Shown: positions 1 through 6,329 of the stretch, in pieces
Position numbering within the stretch: position 1 is the stretch's first letter
Layout: each line of letters begins with the position of its first letter
Assembly (NCBI GenBank): GCA_902490055.1
Contig: CABUCP010000200.1
Location: 1 to 6,329, forward strand
DNA from: an uncultured Klebsiella sp.
Lineage (GTDB): Bacteria > Pseudomonadota > Gammaproteobacteria > Enterobacterales > Enterobacteriaceae
Length of the DNA stretch: 6,329 nt
Direction of reading: 5' to 3'
Position numbers and translations under genes: made by a program
The notes under the pieces: generated by a model
Told to the model about the DNA's origin: nothing
What the model saw: the letters and a program-made list of their open reading frames with translations, nothing else
The model's database searches: none

Positions 1-18
1 CACTATCGGAGGTGAAGA

Positions 19-534
19 ATGCCGTTGTTAGATAGTTTCACAGTCGACCATACCCGAATGGAAGCGCCTGCGGTGCGCGTCGCGAAGAAAATGAACACGC
101 CGCACGGCGATCAAATCACCGTTTTCGATCTGCGATTCTGCGTACCAAACCAGGAAGTCATGCCGGAACGCGGTATTCATACCCTGGAGCACCTGTTTGC
201 CGGTTTCATGCGCGATCACCTGAACGGTAATGGCGTAGAAATTATCGACATCTCTCCGATGGGCTGCCGCACCGGGTTTTACATGAGCCTGATTGGCACG
301 CCGGACGAACAGCGCGTTGCCGATGCCTGGAAAGCGGCGATGGCTGATGTGCTGAAAGTAAAAGATCAGACTCAAATCCCGGAGCTGAACGTTTACCAGT
401 GCGGAACTTACACCATGCACTCGCTGCAGGAAGCGCAGGATATCGCTCGTCACATCATCGAACGTGATGTTCGCATCAACAGCAACGATGAGCTGGCGCT
501 GCCGAAAGAAACACTGCAAGAACTGCACATCTAG
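19..534 (+). CDS. luxS: S-ribosylhomocysteine lyase LuxS (AI-2 synthesis)
   Basis: LuxS cleaves S-ribosylhomocysteine to homocysteine and DPD, the precursor of the autoinducer AI-2. It is a cytoplasmic, metal-dependent homodimer and part of the activated methyl cycle. The 171-residue product has the full family length. The metal-binding HxxxH motif is visible as H54-TLE-H58 and the third ligand is C128 in the QCGT segment. The catalytic cysteine is C83 in the GCRTGF segment. The start is secure: a strong Shine-Dalgarno GGAGGTGA (8-15) precedes the ATG at 19 by 3 nt. The gene is followed by a hairpin terminator, so it appears to be the end of its transcript. Its promoter lies left of the window. 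In E. coli the 3' end of luxS faces emrB directly; here two genes intervene. Nothing in the protein looks damaged. Confidence 0.98.
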   Translation: MPLLDSFTVDHTRMEAPAVRVAKKMNTPHGDQITVFDLRFCVPNQEVMPERGIHTLEHLFAGFMRDHLNGNGVEIIDISPMGCRTGFYMSLIGTPDEQRVADAWKAAMADVLKVKDQTQIPELNVYQCGTYTMHSLQEAQDIARHIIERDVRINSNDELALPKETLQELHI

Positions 535-545
535 TGCGCCTGCTA

Positions 546-576
546 CGGCCCGGTCATCGTGCCGGGCCGCTATTCT
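546..576 (+). terminator. Probable intrinsic terminator of luxS
   Basis: A perfect 8-bp GC-only stem, CGGCCCGG (546-553) with CCGGGCCG (562-569), encloses an 8-nt loop that a T-G pair could shorten. It begins 11 nt after the luxS stop. The following bases (CTATTCTCTC) are pyrimidine-rich but have no run of four Ts, so termination may be incomplete. The structure ends only 13 nt before the start codon of the next gene. Confidence 0.7.
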
Positions 577-582
577 CTCATC

Positions 583-1350
583 ATGTCGACAACGTACTCC
601 TTTTCTTTTGAACACCGCGCACTGGTGCCTTTTGCCCACGATTATGCCCACGGCGACAGCGAGCCGATGCATCGCCACGACTGCGCGCAGCTGCTGCATA
701 CCCTCAGTGGCGTGGTTCGGGTGGAAACGCCGGTCGGGTTCTGGGTGGTGCCGCCGGGGCGCGGCGTCTGGCTACCGGCGGGCACGCCGCACGCGCTGCG
801 GATAACCGGCAACGTCGCCGCGCGCACGCTGTTTATCGATCCGCTGGCCCGCGCCGATCTGCCGTCATCTTGCCAGATCGTGCAGATCTCACCGCTGCTG
901 CGCGAACTGATCGTCGCCTCGCTGGCGCTGACGGAGCGTTATTATCCCGGTACCCGCGATGAACGTATCTATGAGCTGATCCTCGATGAGATCCGCGGGA
1001 TGACGGTGCTGCCGTTTGGTCTGCCGGAGCCACACGCTGAGGGTCTGCGACGATTATGCCAGCGGGTGCGCGAAGCGCCCGGCGAGCCATGGGCCAGTCA
1101 TCAGGCGGCGCAAGCAAGCGGAATGAGCGAGCGTACCCTGAACCGCCATTTTCAACAGCAGACCAGCCTGACGTGGAGCGAGTGGGTGCGCCGGGCAAAA
1201 CTAATGGAAGCGCTCGTTCGCCTGGCGCAGGGGCAGTCGGTACTGCGAGTAGCGCTGGATCTCGGCTACGGCAGCCACAGCGCATTTAGCGCCATGTTCC
1301 GCCGGGTGATGGGGACCGCTCCCAGCGACTATTTTCGCCAGTCGGATTAA
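583..1350 (+). CDS. AraC/XylS-family transcriptional regulator with N-terminal cupin domain
   Basis: This is a cytoplasmic DNA-binding regulator of 255 residues. Residues about 15-85 form a cupin/AraC-binding fold with the pattern H30-x-H32-xxx-Q36 and H70 in the PAGTPH turn, typical of a small-molecule sensing domain. Residues about 155-252 form the AraC-type double helix-turn-helix: the first around 171-198 (QAAQASGMSERTLNRHF), the second around 219-252 with the hallmark ALDLGYGSHSAFSAMFRR and a closing P-SDYFR. I chose the ATG at 583. A GTG at 559 in the same frame lies inside the luxS terminator loop and would add 8 residues. No clear Shine-Dalgarno precedes 583, so expression may be low or depend on read-through. 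The domain layout recalls E. coli NimR (YeaM), but orthology is not established. Its stop overlaps the stop of the convergent synthase gene, and the two probably form a functional pair. The ligand is unknown. Confidence 0.9.
   Translation: MSTTYSFSFEHRALVPFAHDYAHGDSEPMHRHDCAQLLHTLSGVVRVETPVGFWVVPPGRGVWLPAGTPHALRITGNVAARTLFIDPLARADLPSSCQIVQISPLLRELIVASLALTERYYPGTRDERIYELILDEIRGMTVLPFGLPEPHAEGLRRLCQRVREAPGEPWASHQAAQASGMSERTLNRHFQQQTSLTWSEWVRRAKLMEALVRLAQGQSVLRVALDLGYGSHSAFSAMFRRVMGTAPSDYFRQSD
1347..1350. other. Shared TTAA: overlapping convergent stop codons
   Basis: The plus-strand regulator ends in TAA at 1348-1350 and the minus-strand synthase ends in TAA read from 1349-1347. The self-complementary TTAA therefore supplies both stops. 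There is no intergenic space for a terminator, so each transcript must run into the other gene as antisense. Confidence 0.93.
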
Positions 1351-3005
1351 TCCTTGCCGCTAACCGCATTGCACAACGCCTGCAGCGAAGCGCGGGCGAC
1401 ATCATTATCAATTCCTACCCCCCAGCGGCTTTCACCATCAGGGAAAATACAGCGGATGTAGGCCACCGAGCGGCTGTCGCTGCGCGCCCCTAGCGTGTGT
1501 TCATGGTAGTCCTTAATAACGAAATGACGTTTTAAGAGCGCGCTCAGGCCGCTGGCGGCGGCAGACAACAGGCCATTGCCGCGGCCATGCAGCCGACGAG
1601 TTTCGCCATTAATCCGCAGCGCGGCATGCAGCGACAGCTCGCCATCCTGCTGACCGTCGCTCTGGTAGTCGAGTAACGCCAGCGCCGGCTGCGTCAGCAG
1701 GCCATAGCGGGTGCGGAACAGCAGCCACAGCGCGTTATGGGTCATCTCTTTGCCATGGCTATCCGTCTCTTGCTGGACATATTGGCTGAAGTCCTGCTGC
1801 AGAGCCCGCGGCAGCTTAAGACCGTGGTTCTGTTCTATCAGCCACGCGCTGCCGCTTTTGCCTGACTGGCTGTTAACGCGGATCACCGCTTCATAGCTGC
1901 AGCCGATATCCTGCGGGTCGATAGGCAGATAAGGCATTTGCCAGCGCTCGCCCGGCTGACGGGCATCAAAACCTTTTTTAATCGCATCCTGGTGCGAGCC
2001 GGAAAACGCGGTATAGGCCAGGCTTCCTGCCCATGGATGACGCGGGTGCACCGGCAGTTGGTTGCAGTTTTCGACAGTCTCCACCACCCGATTCATTTGC
2101 ATGAAGCGCAACTGCGGATCCACGCCCTGGCTGTACAGGTTCATCGCCAGCGTCACCAGGCAGACGTTGCCGGTACGCTCGCCGTTGCCGAACAGACAGC
2201 CTTCTACGCGATCGGCGCCGGCCATCACCGCCAGTTCGGCGCTGGCGACGCCGGTACCGCGATCGTTATGCGGATGGACGCTGATACAGACATCGTTCCG
2301 GCGCGAGAAGTGGCGGCAAAAATGCTCAATCTGATCGGCGTAAACGTTAGGCGTGTTGACCTCGACGGTTGCCGGTAGATTGATAATCATCGGCCGCTCG
2401 GCGCAGGGTTGCCAGATTTCCGCCACCGCTTCGCAGATTTCGAGCGCGAATTCCGGCTCGGTAAAACAGAACGTTTCCGGTGAATATTCGTATTGCCAAT
2501 GGGTGTCGGGCTGCTGTTCGCACTGCTGGCGGATGAGTCGGGTAGCGCGAGTGGCGAGGTCAACAATCTCGGCCTTTTCCATGCCGAAGACCAGCTCGCG
2601 AAACAACGGCGCGGTGGCATTATACAGATGGACGGTGGCGCGTCGGGCGCCGCGCAGCGCGTCAAAGGTTCGCAGGATGAGCTCTTCACGCGCCTGGGTC
2701 AGCACCTGAATGGTGACATCTTCGGGGATACGCCGTTCGTCAATCAGCTGGCGGACGAAGTTAAAATCGGTTTGCGAGGCGGAAGGGAAGGCGACCTCAA
2801 TTTCTTTAAAGCCGCACTCCAGCAGCAATTCCCAAAATTGTAACTTACGCGCGGCGTCCATCGGTTCGGCCAGCGCCTGATTACCGTCGCGCAAATCGGT
2901 AGAGAGCCAGCGCGGGGCGGCGGTGATTTGCCGGTCAGGCCAGCGGCGGTCGGGCAGGGCGATGGGCGGATAGGGGCGGTATTTTTCGTAAGGCGTAGTC
3001 AGCAT
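1347..3005 (-). CDS. leuA: 2-isopropylmalate synthase, yeast/actinobacterial-type LeuA (second LeuA)
   Basis: By family, this enzyme condenses acetyl-CoA with 2-oxoisovalerate to 2-isopropylmalate, the first committed step of leucine synthesis. The 552-residue product resembles the long LeuA form of yeast, Corynebacterium and Mycobacterium, not the ~523-residue LeuA of the enterobacterial leuABCD operon. The catalytic TIM barrel (about 33-330) shows R39-D40 in LSTDLRDGNQ, E177 in EYSPE, and the metal-binding H244-P-H246-ND motif. EGCLFGNGERTGN follows at 268-280. H338 (SGSHQDA) and Y371 (CSYEAVIRVN) lie in the linker subdomain. A LeuA-dimer regulatory domain covers about 430-550. The ATG at 3005 is preceded by AGGAGA (3016-3011) at 5-nt spacing. 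An in-frame ATG at 3044 lies in the predicted promoter and lacks a ribosome site. No leuBCD genes are nearby, so this is probably a second synthase. Its substrate could be another 2-oxo acid. Confidence 0.9.
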   Translation of the reverse strand: MLTTPYEKYRPYPPIALPDRRWPDRQITAAPRWLSTDLRDGNQALAEPMDAARKLQFWELLLECGFKEIEVAFPSASQTDFNFVRQLIDERRIPEDVTIQVLTQAREELILRTFDALRGARRATVHLYNATAPLFRELVFGMEKAEIVDLATRATRLIRQQCEQQPDTHWQYEYSPETFCFTEPEFALEICEAVAEIWQPCAERPMIINLPATVEVNTPNVYADQIEHFCRHFSRRNDVCISVHPHNDRGTGVASAELAVMAGADRVEGCLFGNGERTGNVCLVTLAMNLYSQGVDPQLRFMQMNRVVETVENCNQLPVHPRHPWAGSLAYTAFSGSHQDAIKKGFDARQPGERWQMPYLPIDPQDIGCSYEAVIRVNSQSGKSGSAWLIEQNHGLKLPRALQQDFSQYVQQETDSHGKEMTHNALWLLFRTRYGLLTQPALALLDYQSDGQQDGELSLHAALRINGETRRLHGRGNGLLSAAASGLSALLKRHFVIKDYHEHTLGARSDSRSVAYIRCIFPDGESRWGVGIDNDVARASLQALCNAVSGKD

Positions 3006-3039
3006 GGTGTTCTCCTGTAGTCGGAGCTTTATCCTGCAT

Positions 3040-3068
3040 GACATAACGCATTGGCGGCTTTAGCGAAA
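3040..3068 (-). promoter_or_regulatory. Candidate promoter of the leuA-like gene
   Basis: On the minus strand a -10-like TATGTC (3045-3040) lies 17 nt downstream of a poor -35-like TTTCGC (3068-3063). This would start RNA near 3033, giving a leader of about 28 nt. Both boxes match consensus badly. The -35 box coincides with the end of the promoter-proximal repeat, as expected of an activator-dependent (class II AraC-type) promoter. The leader is too short for a leucine attenuator and encodes no Leu-rich leader peptide. Confidence 0.35.
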
Positions 3069-3095
3069 TGGACAGAAGCTAGCGCGAAATGGACA
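3063..3095. repeat. Two perfect 12-bp direct repeats with 21-bp period (candidate operator)
   Basis: GCGAAATGGACA occurs at 3063-3074 and again at 3084-3095, separated by 9 bp. The minus-strand form, reading toward the synthase gene, is TGTCCATTTCGC. The 21-bp period equals two helical turns, so both copies lie on the same face of the DNA. This is the arrangement of the araI half-sites recognised by AraC. The repeats sit just upstream of and overlapping the predicted -35 of the leuA-like gene. Binding by the neighbouring AraC-type regulator is inference. Confidence 0.65.
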
Positions 3096-3108
3096 AGTTT
3101 GCGGCAAT

Positions 3109-3134
3109 AAAAAAGGGATCCGCAGATCCCTTTT
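3109..3134 (-). terminator. Intrinsic terminator of the emr operon
   Basis: AAAAGGGATC (3111-3120) and GATCCCTTTT (3125-3134) form a 10-bp perfect stem around a 4-nt loop. Read on the minus strand the stem ends in a run of six Ts (3114-3109), then ATT. It begins 8 nt after the emrB stop codon. Read on plus, only four Ts follow and no gene ends there, so it serves emrB. Confidence 0.92.
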
Positions 3135-3142
3135 GTTGATAC

Positions 3143-4681
3143 TTAGTGCGCGCCTCCACCGCCGCCGCCGGCGCTGAACGGCGGCTTGGCGAACCACACC
3201 AGGCTGAGCAAGAGGATAAAGATGCCCGCCGAGACCCAGAAGATTTCGTTGGCCGAGATAATCAACCCCTGGTTGGTTATCTGCTGGGCTATCCAGCCGG
3301 AAGCCTGCTGCTGGGTCATCCCCAGCCCCTGCAGCTGATCGTACATCTGCTGGGCATTGGGGTTGAATGGCGTCACCGATTCGGTGAGCTGCGCATGGTG
3401 CAACGCCTCGCGGTTGGTCCACATCGTCGTGGTAATCGAGGTGCCGATGGAGCCGGCCAGGGTTCGGGTAAAGTTCGACAAACTCGATGCCGCCGCCAGC
3501 CGTTCCGGCGGCAGGCCGGAGAGAGTGATGGTGGTCAACGGCATGAAGAAACAAGCTACCGCGAAGCCCTGGATAAACTGCGGCCAGGCCGAAGCGCCGA
3601 AGTCCATGCCCGGTTCAAAGGTCCATGCGCGCCAGTAGAAGCACACCGCATACATAATAAAGCTGAAGGTCACCAGCCGTCGCATATCGAGCTTATGGGC
3701 AAAGCGGCCGATAATCGGCGACAGAATAACCGGGATCACGCCGACCGGCGCCGAAGCCAAGCCGGCCCAGGTGGCGGTGTAGCCATATACCTCCTGCAAT
3801 AGCTGCGGCAAAAGTACAATCGCGCCGAAGTAGAGCATGTAGGCCAGGCTGATACACAAACAGCCGATGGTAAAGTTGCGCGACTTAAACAGCGACAGGT
3901 CGACTATCGGGTTATCGTCGGTGAGCTCCCAGACGATCAGGAAGCTTATCGCCACCACCGCCACGATGGTCAGGATGATAATCTCATTGGAAGCAAACCA
4001 GTCGAGCTCTTTGCCTCGGTCGAGCATGACCTGCAGGCTACCGATACCGATCACCAGCAGGGCCAGCCCCACGCCGTCGATACGCCGCTGTTCGGTGCGG
4101 GTTTCGCGATTGCGCAGGGTTTGCAGGGTCATGATCACCACCGCCACGCCAATCGGCACGTTGATGAAGAAGATCCAGCCCCAGTGGTAGTTATCGCTGA
4201 TATAGCCGCCCAGGATTGGGCCGCAAATCGGCGCGACGATTACCGTCATCGACCACAGCGCCAGCGCGATGGAGCGCTTTGCCGGCGGGTAGTTGCTGAG
4301 CAGCAGACTCTGCGACAGCGGGATCAGCGGACCGGCGACGATCCCCTGAATCACGCGGAAGAAAATCAGCATCGTCAGGCTGTTCGACACCCCGCAGGCC
4401 CAGGAGGCGATGGCGAAGGCTATTGTCGACCAGACGAAAAGCCTCACTTCACCGACGCGCTTCGCCAGCCAGCCGGTAATCGGAATGGAGATAGCGTTCG
4501 CCACCCCGAACGAGGTGATAACCCAGGTCCCCTGGCTCAGCGACGAGCCGAGGTTCCCGGCAATCGTCGGAATGGCCACGTTGGCGATAGTGGAGTCCAG
4601 CACCTGCATGAACGTCGCCAGCGACAGCGCAATGGTCATAATGACCAGCTGTGCGCCTTCGAGCGGTTTTTGCTGTTGCAT
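3143..4681 (-). CDS. emrB: Multidrug efflux MFS antiporter EmrB (DHA2, 14 TM)
   Basis: EmrB is the inner-membrane proton/drug antiporter of the EmrAB-TolC tripartite pump, which exports uncouplers such as CCCP, nalidixic acid and similar hydrophobic compounds. The 512-residue protein has the E. coli length and a highly similar sequence. Visible signatures are the TM1 motif LDSTIANVAIP with D29 (28-38), MFS motif A as GWLAKRVGEVR (70-80), motif B at RVIQG (109-113), and motif C as GPILGG (154-159). The hydrophobic pattern fits 14 membrane segments. The C-terminus carries six consecutive glycines before Ala-His, as I recall for E. coli EmrB. I chose the ATG at 4681: the purine-rich GGGGTGAG just upstream serves as ribosome site and the E. 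coli protein starts there. An in-frame GTG at 4690 would add three residues. The gene begins 15 nt after the emrA stop and is probably translationally coupled to it. Confidence 0.97.
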   Translation of the reverse strand: MQQQKPLEGAQLVIMTIALSLATFMQVLDSTIANVAIPTIAGNLGSSLSQGTWVITSFGVANAISIPITGWLAKRVGEVRLFVWSTIAFAIASWACGVSNSLTMLIFFRVIQGIVAGPLIPLSQSLLLSNYPPAKRSIALALWSMTVIVAPICGPILGGYISDNYHWGWIFFINVPIGVAVVIMTLQTLRNRETRTEQRRIDGVGLALLVIGIGSLQVMLDRGKELDWFASNEIIILTIVAVVAISFLIVWELTDDNPIVDLSLFKSRNFTIGCLCISLAYMLYFGAIVLLPQLLQEVYGYTATWAGLASAPVGVIPVILSPIIGRFAHKLDMRRLVTFSFIMYAVCFYWRAWTFEPGMDFGASAWPQFIQGFAVACFFMPLTTITLSGLPPERLAAASSLSNFTRTLAGSIGTSITTTMWTNREALHHAQLTESVTPFNPNAQQMYDQLQGLGMTQQQASGWIAQQITNQGLIISANEIFWVSAGIFILLLSLVWFAKPPFSAGGGGGGAH

Positions 4682-4696
4682 TACGCTCACCCCGAA

Positions 4697-5869
4697 TTAT
4701 CCGGCGTTGGCCTGGATGATACCGTCGATCAGTTTATTAACCGGCTCCAGGCCGATTTCACGGGCATTACTTTCATAGACCGGCGAGCTACGCACCTGGC
4801 TTGCCAGCATTTCGCCTTCGCGATTGCTGGTATTGACTTCAACCAGCGTCGACAGGCCGATGCGCAGCGGATGCTGCGCCAGCTGTTGTGCATCAAGCTC
4901 GATACGCACCGGCAGACGCTGGACGACTTTGATCCAGTTACCGGTGGCGTTCTGTGCCGGGAGCAGGGAGAAGGCGCTACCGGTACCCATATCCAGGCCG
5001 ACCACTTTACCGGTGTACTTCACATCATCGCCGTATATATCACTGATGATTGTCGCCGGTTGGCCGATACGCATATGCGCAAGCTGGGTCTCTTTAAAGT
5101 TAGCGTCAACCCACAGGTTGGTCGCCGGAACGACCGCCATCAGCGGGGTGGTGGTGCCAATCTGCGCGCCAGGCTGAACCGAACGGCGGGAAACGTAGCC
5201 GCTAATCGGGCTGACGATTTGCGTACGCTGCAGCGCCAGCCAGGCGTTGCGTACTTCGGTCGCCGCCTGCAGAACCGCCGGCTGCAGTTCCAGTTTGGTG
5301 CCCAGCACGATCGCCTGGTTGGCATTGTACTGCTGAATCGCGACGTCGAGTTCGGCCTGCGCGCTGGCGACGGTATCGCGAGCGTGCTGCAGCTCTTCGC
5401 GACCGATCAGGTTCGCGGCGCCCAGCGGGATGCGGCGATTAAGATCTGCCTGCGCCTGGGCAAGAGCGGTTTTTTTGACGTCGATGTTTGCCTGCAGCTG
5501 CTTGCTGTTGATCATCTGCTGGCGAGTCTGGCGCACGCTTGCCGCCAACTGGGTTTTGGCTTTCTCAAACGCCTGTTGGGCATCGGTCTGGTCGAGAGTG
5601 ACCAGCGGATCGCCTTGTTGGACGAAGTCGGTATTGTCGGCCCAGACCTTGGTGACGCTGCCTGAAACCTGCGCCATGATCTGTACCTGGTTCCCTGCTA
5701 CGTAGGCGTCATCGGTCTCTTCATAATGACGCAGGACCAAAAACCAATAAATGCCGTAGGCTACGGCCACAATAACAAAGAGCAAGGTCAGGAGCAGAAG
5801 GGCGCCTTTGCGCTTTCCTTTCTTGCTGCCCGGTTGCTGCGGGGTTTGGCTCTCCGCATTTTCGCTCAT
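4697..5869 (-). CDS. emrA: Multidrug efflux periplasmic adaptor EmrA
   Basis: EmrA is the membrane-fusion (HlyD-family) subunit that links EmrB in the inner membrane to the TolC outer-membrane channel. The 390 residues match E. coli EmrA in length. A basic cytoplasmic N-terminus (KKGKRKG, 16-22) precedes one membrane anchor at about 23-45. The first lipoyl half-motif lies around 52-92. An alpha-helical coiled-coil hairpin rich in Gln and Ala runs about 95-210. The second lipoyl half (VSPISGYVSRRSVQPGAQIG) spans 219-238 and a beta-barrel region follows, including ANFKETQLAHMRIGQP (256-271). The ATG at 5869 is preceded by TGGAGA (5880-5875) at 5-nt spacing. An in-frame GTG at 5881 would overlap that ribosome site. 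It is the second gene of the mprA-emrA-emrB operon. Confidence 0.97.
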   Translation of the reverse strand: MSENAESQTPQQPGSKKGKRKGALLLLTLLFVIVAVAYGIYWFLVLRHYEETDDAYVAGNQVQIMAQVSGSVTKVWADNTDFVQQGDPLVTLDQTDAQQAFEKAKTQLAASVRQTRQQMINSKQLQANIDVKKTALAQAQADLNRRIPLGAANLIGREELQHARDTVASAQAELDVAIQQYNANQAIVLGTKLELQPAVLQAATEVRNAWLALQRTQIVSPISGYVSRRSVQPGAQIGTTTPLMAVVPATNLWVDANFKETQLAHMRIGQPATIISDIYGDDVKYTGKVVGLDMGTGSAFSLLPAQNATGNWIKVVQRLPVRIELDAQQLAQHPLRIGLSTLVEVNTSNREGEMLASQVRSSPVYESNAREIGLEPVNKLIDGIIQANAG

Positions 5870-5895
5870 CTGATTCTCCACGATTTTACATTCTT

Positions 5896-5904
5896 ATTAT
5901 TTCA
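5896..5904 (-). promoter_or_regulatory. Weak candidate internal promoter of emrAB
   Basis: Read on minus, an extended -10-like element consists of TGA (5904-5902) followed by AATAAT (5901-5896, five of six matches to consensus). It sits about 27 nt before the emrA start in an AT-rich stretch. No good -35 lies 17 nt upstream. It may simply be the AT-rich leader of emrA; the main operon promoter is expected upstream of mprA, outside the window. Confidence 0.25.
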
Positions 5905-5933
5905 CATCGGCTGAGCCGACCTGTTTATCAGAA

Positions 5934-5958
5934 AGGCCAGCAGAAAATCTGCTGGCCT
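5934..5958 (-). terminator. Hairpin between mprA and emrA, possible attenuator
   Basis: AGGCCAGCAGA (5934-5944) pairs perfectly with TCTGCTGGCCT (5948-5958), an 11-bp stem with a 3-nt loop. On the minus strand it is followed by TTCTGAT, so the tail has at most three Ts in a row counting the last stem base. It lies 42 nt after the mprA stop and 64 nt before the emrA start. The stem is strong but the tail is weak, which suggests partial termination or an mRNA-stabilising or processing structure between repressor and pump genes. Confidence 0.6.
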
Positions 5959-6000
5959 GACTCTATTCCTTGCAACTCAAAATGTAGGGCGGCTCCGCGC

Positions 6001-6329
6001 TTAGCGCAGGGATTCCGCCAGCACGCCGTCTTCTTCCATCTGGTCGAGGCGGCCGAGCAGTTTGCGGGTGATGTGCTCCAGCTGGTCTTTTTCCGCCGTG
6101 CTTAAGGAAGACCACAGCTGATGCAGGCAGTTGTGCTGCGGAGGTAATACCTCACGCAAGAATTGATGACCTTTGTCGGTCAATTGCAGATGCAGACAGC
6201 GACGATCGTTATCGCTTTCACGACGCTCAATCCAGCCGCGCTTTTCCAGCTCGTCGGCGATACGGGTGGCGTTAGTGCGTGACGAACCCAGCGCGCAGCT
6301 CAGCTCGGAAGGTTGGATGCTGTGATTTT
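6001..6329 (-). CDS. mprA: MarR-family repressor MprA/EmrR, C-terminal part (cut by window edge)
   Basis: EmrR represses the mprA-emrAB operon as a dimer and is released by ligands such as CCCP, 2,4-dinitrophenol and salicylate. The frame stays open to the right window edge. It encodes 108 residues plus stop from base 6327, starting [14 protein letters not shown]. By alignment to the remembered 176-residue E. coli protein these are residues 69-176, so about the first 68 are missing through truncation of the window, not mutation. Visible are the winged-helix recognition helix [18 protein letters not shown] and the wing [17 protein letters not shown], followed by the C-terminal dimerisation helices. 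The last residues ([11 protein letters not shown]) differ from E. coli, which is normal for this variable tail. A TTG at 6183 lies inside the frame and is not a start. It is the first gene of the operon, 131 nt upstream of emrA. Confidence 0.96.
   Translation of the reverse strand, partial: NHSIQPSELSCALGSSRTNATRIADELEKRGWIERRESDNDRRCLHLQLTDKGHQFLREVLPPQHNCLHQLWSSLSTAEKDQLEHITRKLLGRLDQMEEDGVLAESLR

Noticed and set aside
1..18. MicA small RNA, known near the 5' side of luxS in E. coli
   Set aside because: Only 18 bases precede luxS in the window and they contain just the ribosome site, so any micA gene lies outside.
559..585. GTG at 559 as start of the AraC-type regulator
   Set aside because: It falls in the loop of the luxS terminator, has no ribosome site and adds only eight residues. 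The ATG at 583 is the more natural start.
28..699. 223-codon minus-strand frame opposite luxS
   Set aside because: It spans luxS, the terminator and the start of the regulator in antisense and shows no recognisable domain. luxS explains the region fully.
3006..3044. ATG at 3044 as start of the leuA-like gene
   Set aside because: It overlaps the predicted -10 and has no Shine-Dalgarno, while the ATG at 3005 has AGGAGA at proper spacing and begins the conserved N-terminus.
3063..3095. CRISPR or tandem-repeat array
   Set aside because: Only two 12-bp copies with a 9-bp spacer are present, too short and too few. An operator is a better reading.
3152..3170. GCC/GGC trinucleotide run as a regulatory repeat
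   Set aside because: It is the six-glycine C-terminal tail of EmrB, which I recall in the E. coli protein as well.
4121..5665. Long open frame (514 codons) on plus, opposite emrB and emrA
   Set aside because: It lies antisense to two unmistakable genes. Its translation is a low-complexity Arg/Gln/His/Asp-rich string without domains, as expected of a GC-rich shadow frame.
5987..6000. GC-rich inverted sequence next to the mprA stop as a REP element
   Set aside because: The palindrome is only 4 bp per arm with a 2-nt loop and does not match the REP consensus.

Overview
The window reads as enterobacterial chromosome. The gene products are near-identical in length and sequence to the E. coli proteins LuxS (171 aa), EmrA (390 aa), EmrB (512 aa) and the C-terminal part of MprA/EmrR. 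The presence of two extra genes between emrB and luxS, together with the GC-rich codon usage, suggests Klebsiella or a close relative (Raoultella, Enterobacter). That genus assignment is inference from recalled gene order, not a search.

Layout: luxS lies at the left end on the plus strand and closes with an intrinsic terminator hairpin. Immediately behind it, also on plus, is an AraC/XylS-type regulator with an N-terminal cupin domain (583-1350). Facing it on the minus strand is a 552-residue 2-isopropylmalate synthase of the yeast/actinobacterial type (1347-3005). The two stop codons share a TTAA palindrome. A 137-bp gap (3006-3142) holds the promoter region of the synthase gene, with two perfect 12-bp direct repeats 21 bp apart, and the strong terminator of the emr operon. 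The rest of the window is the multidrug efflux operon mprA(emrR)-emrA-emrB on the minus strand. It is transcribed right to left and mprA is cut by the right window edge.

How the genes work together: EmrR (MarR family) represses its own operon and releases DNA when it binds uncouplers and similar hydrophobic compounds. EmrA and EmrB form the periplasmic adaptor and inner-membrane H+ antiporter that work with TolC. LuxS is the activated-methyl-cycle enzyme that yields homocysteine and the AI-2 precursor DPD, and it is functionally separate. The araC-like/leuA-like pair looks like a two-gene accessory module set between the conserved emrB and luxS ends, which are direct convergent neighbours in E. 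coli. The tandem repeats before the synthase gene are a plausible operator for the AraC-type protein.

I see no unknown multi-gene system, mobile element, CRISPR array, tRNA or rRNA here. The most interesting parts are the module, its repeat-bearing promoter and the atypical leucine-domain signature of the synthase. No stretch longer than 300 bases lacks a gene.
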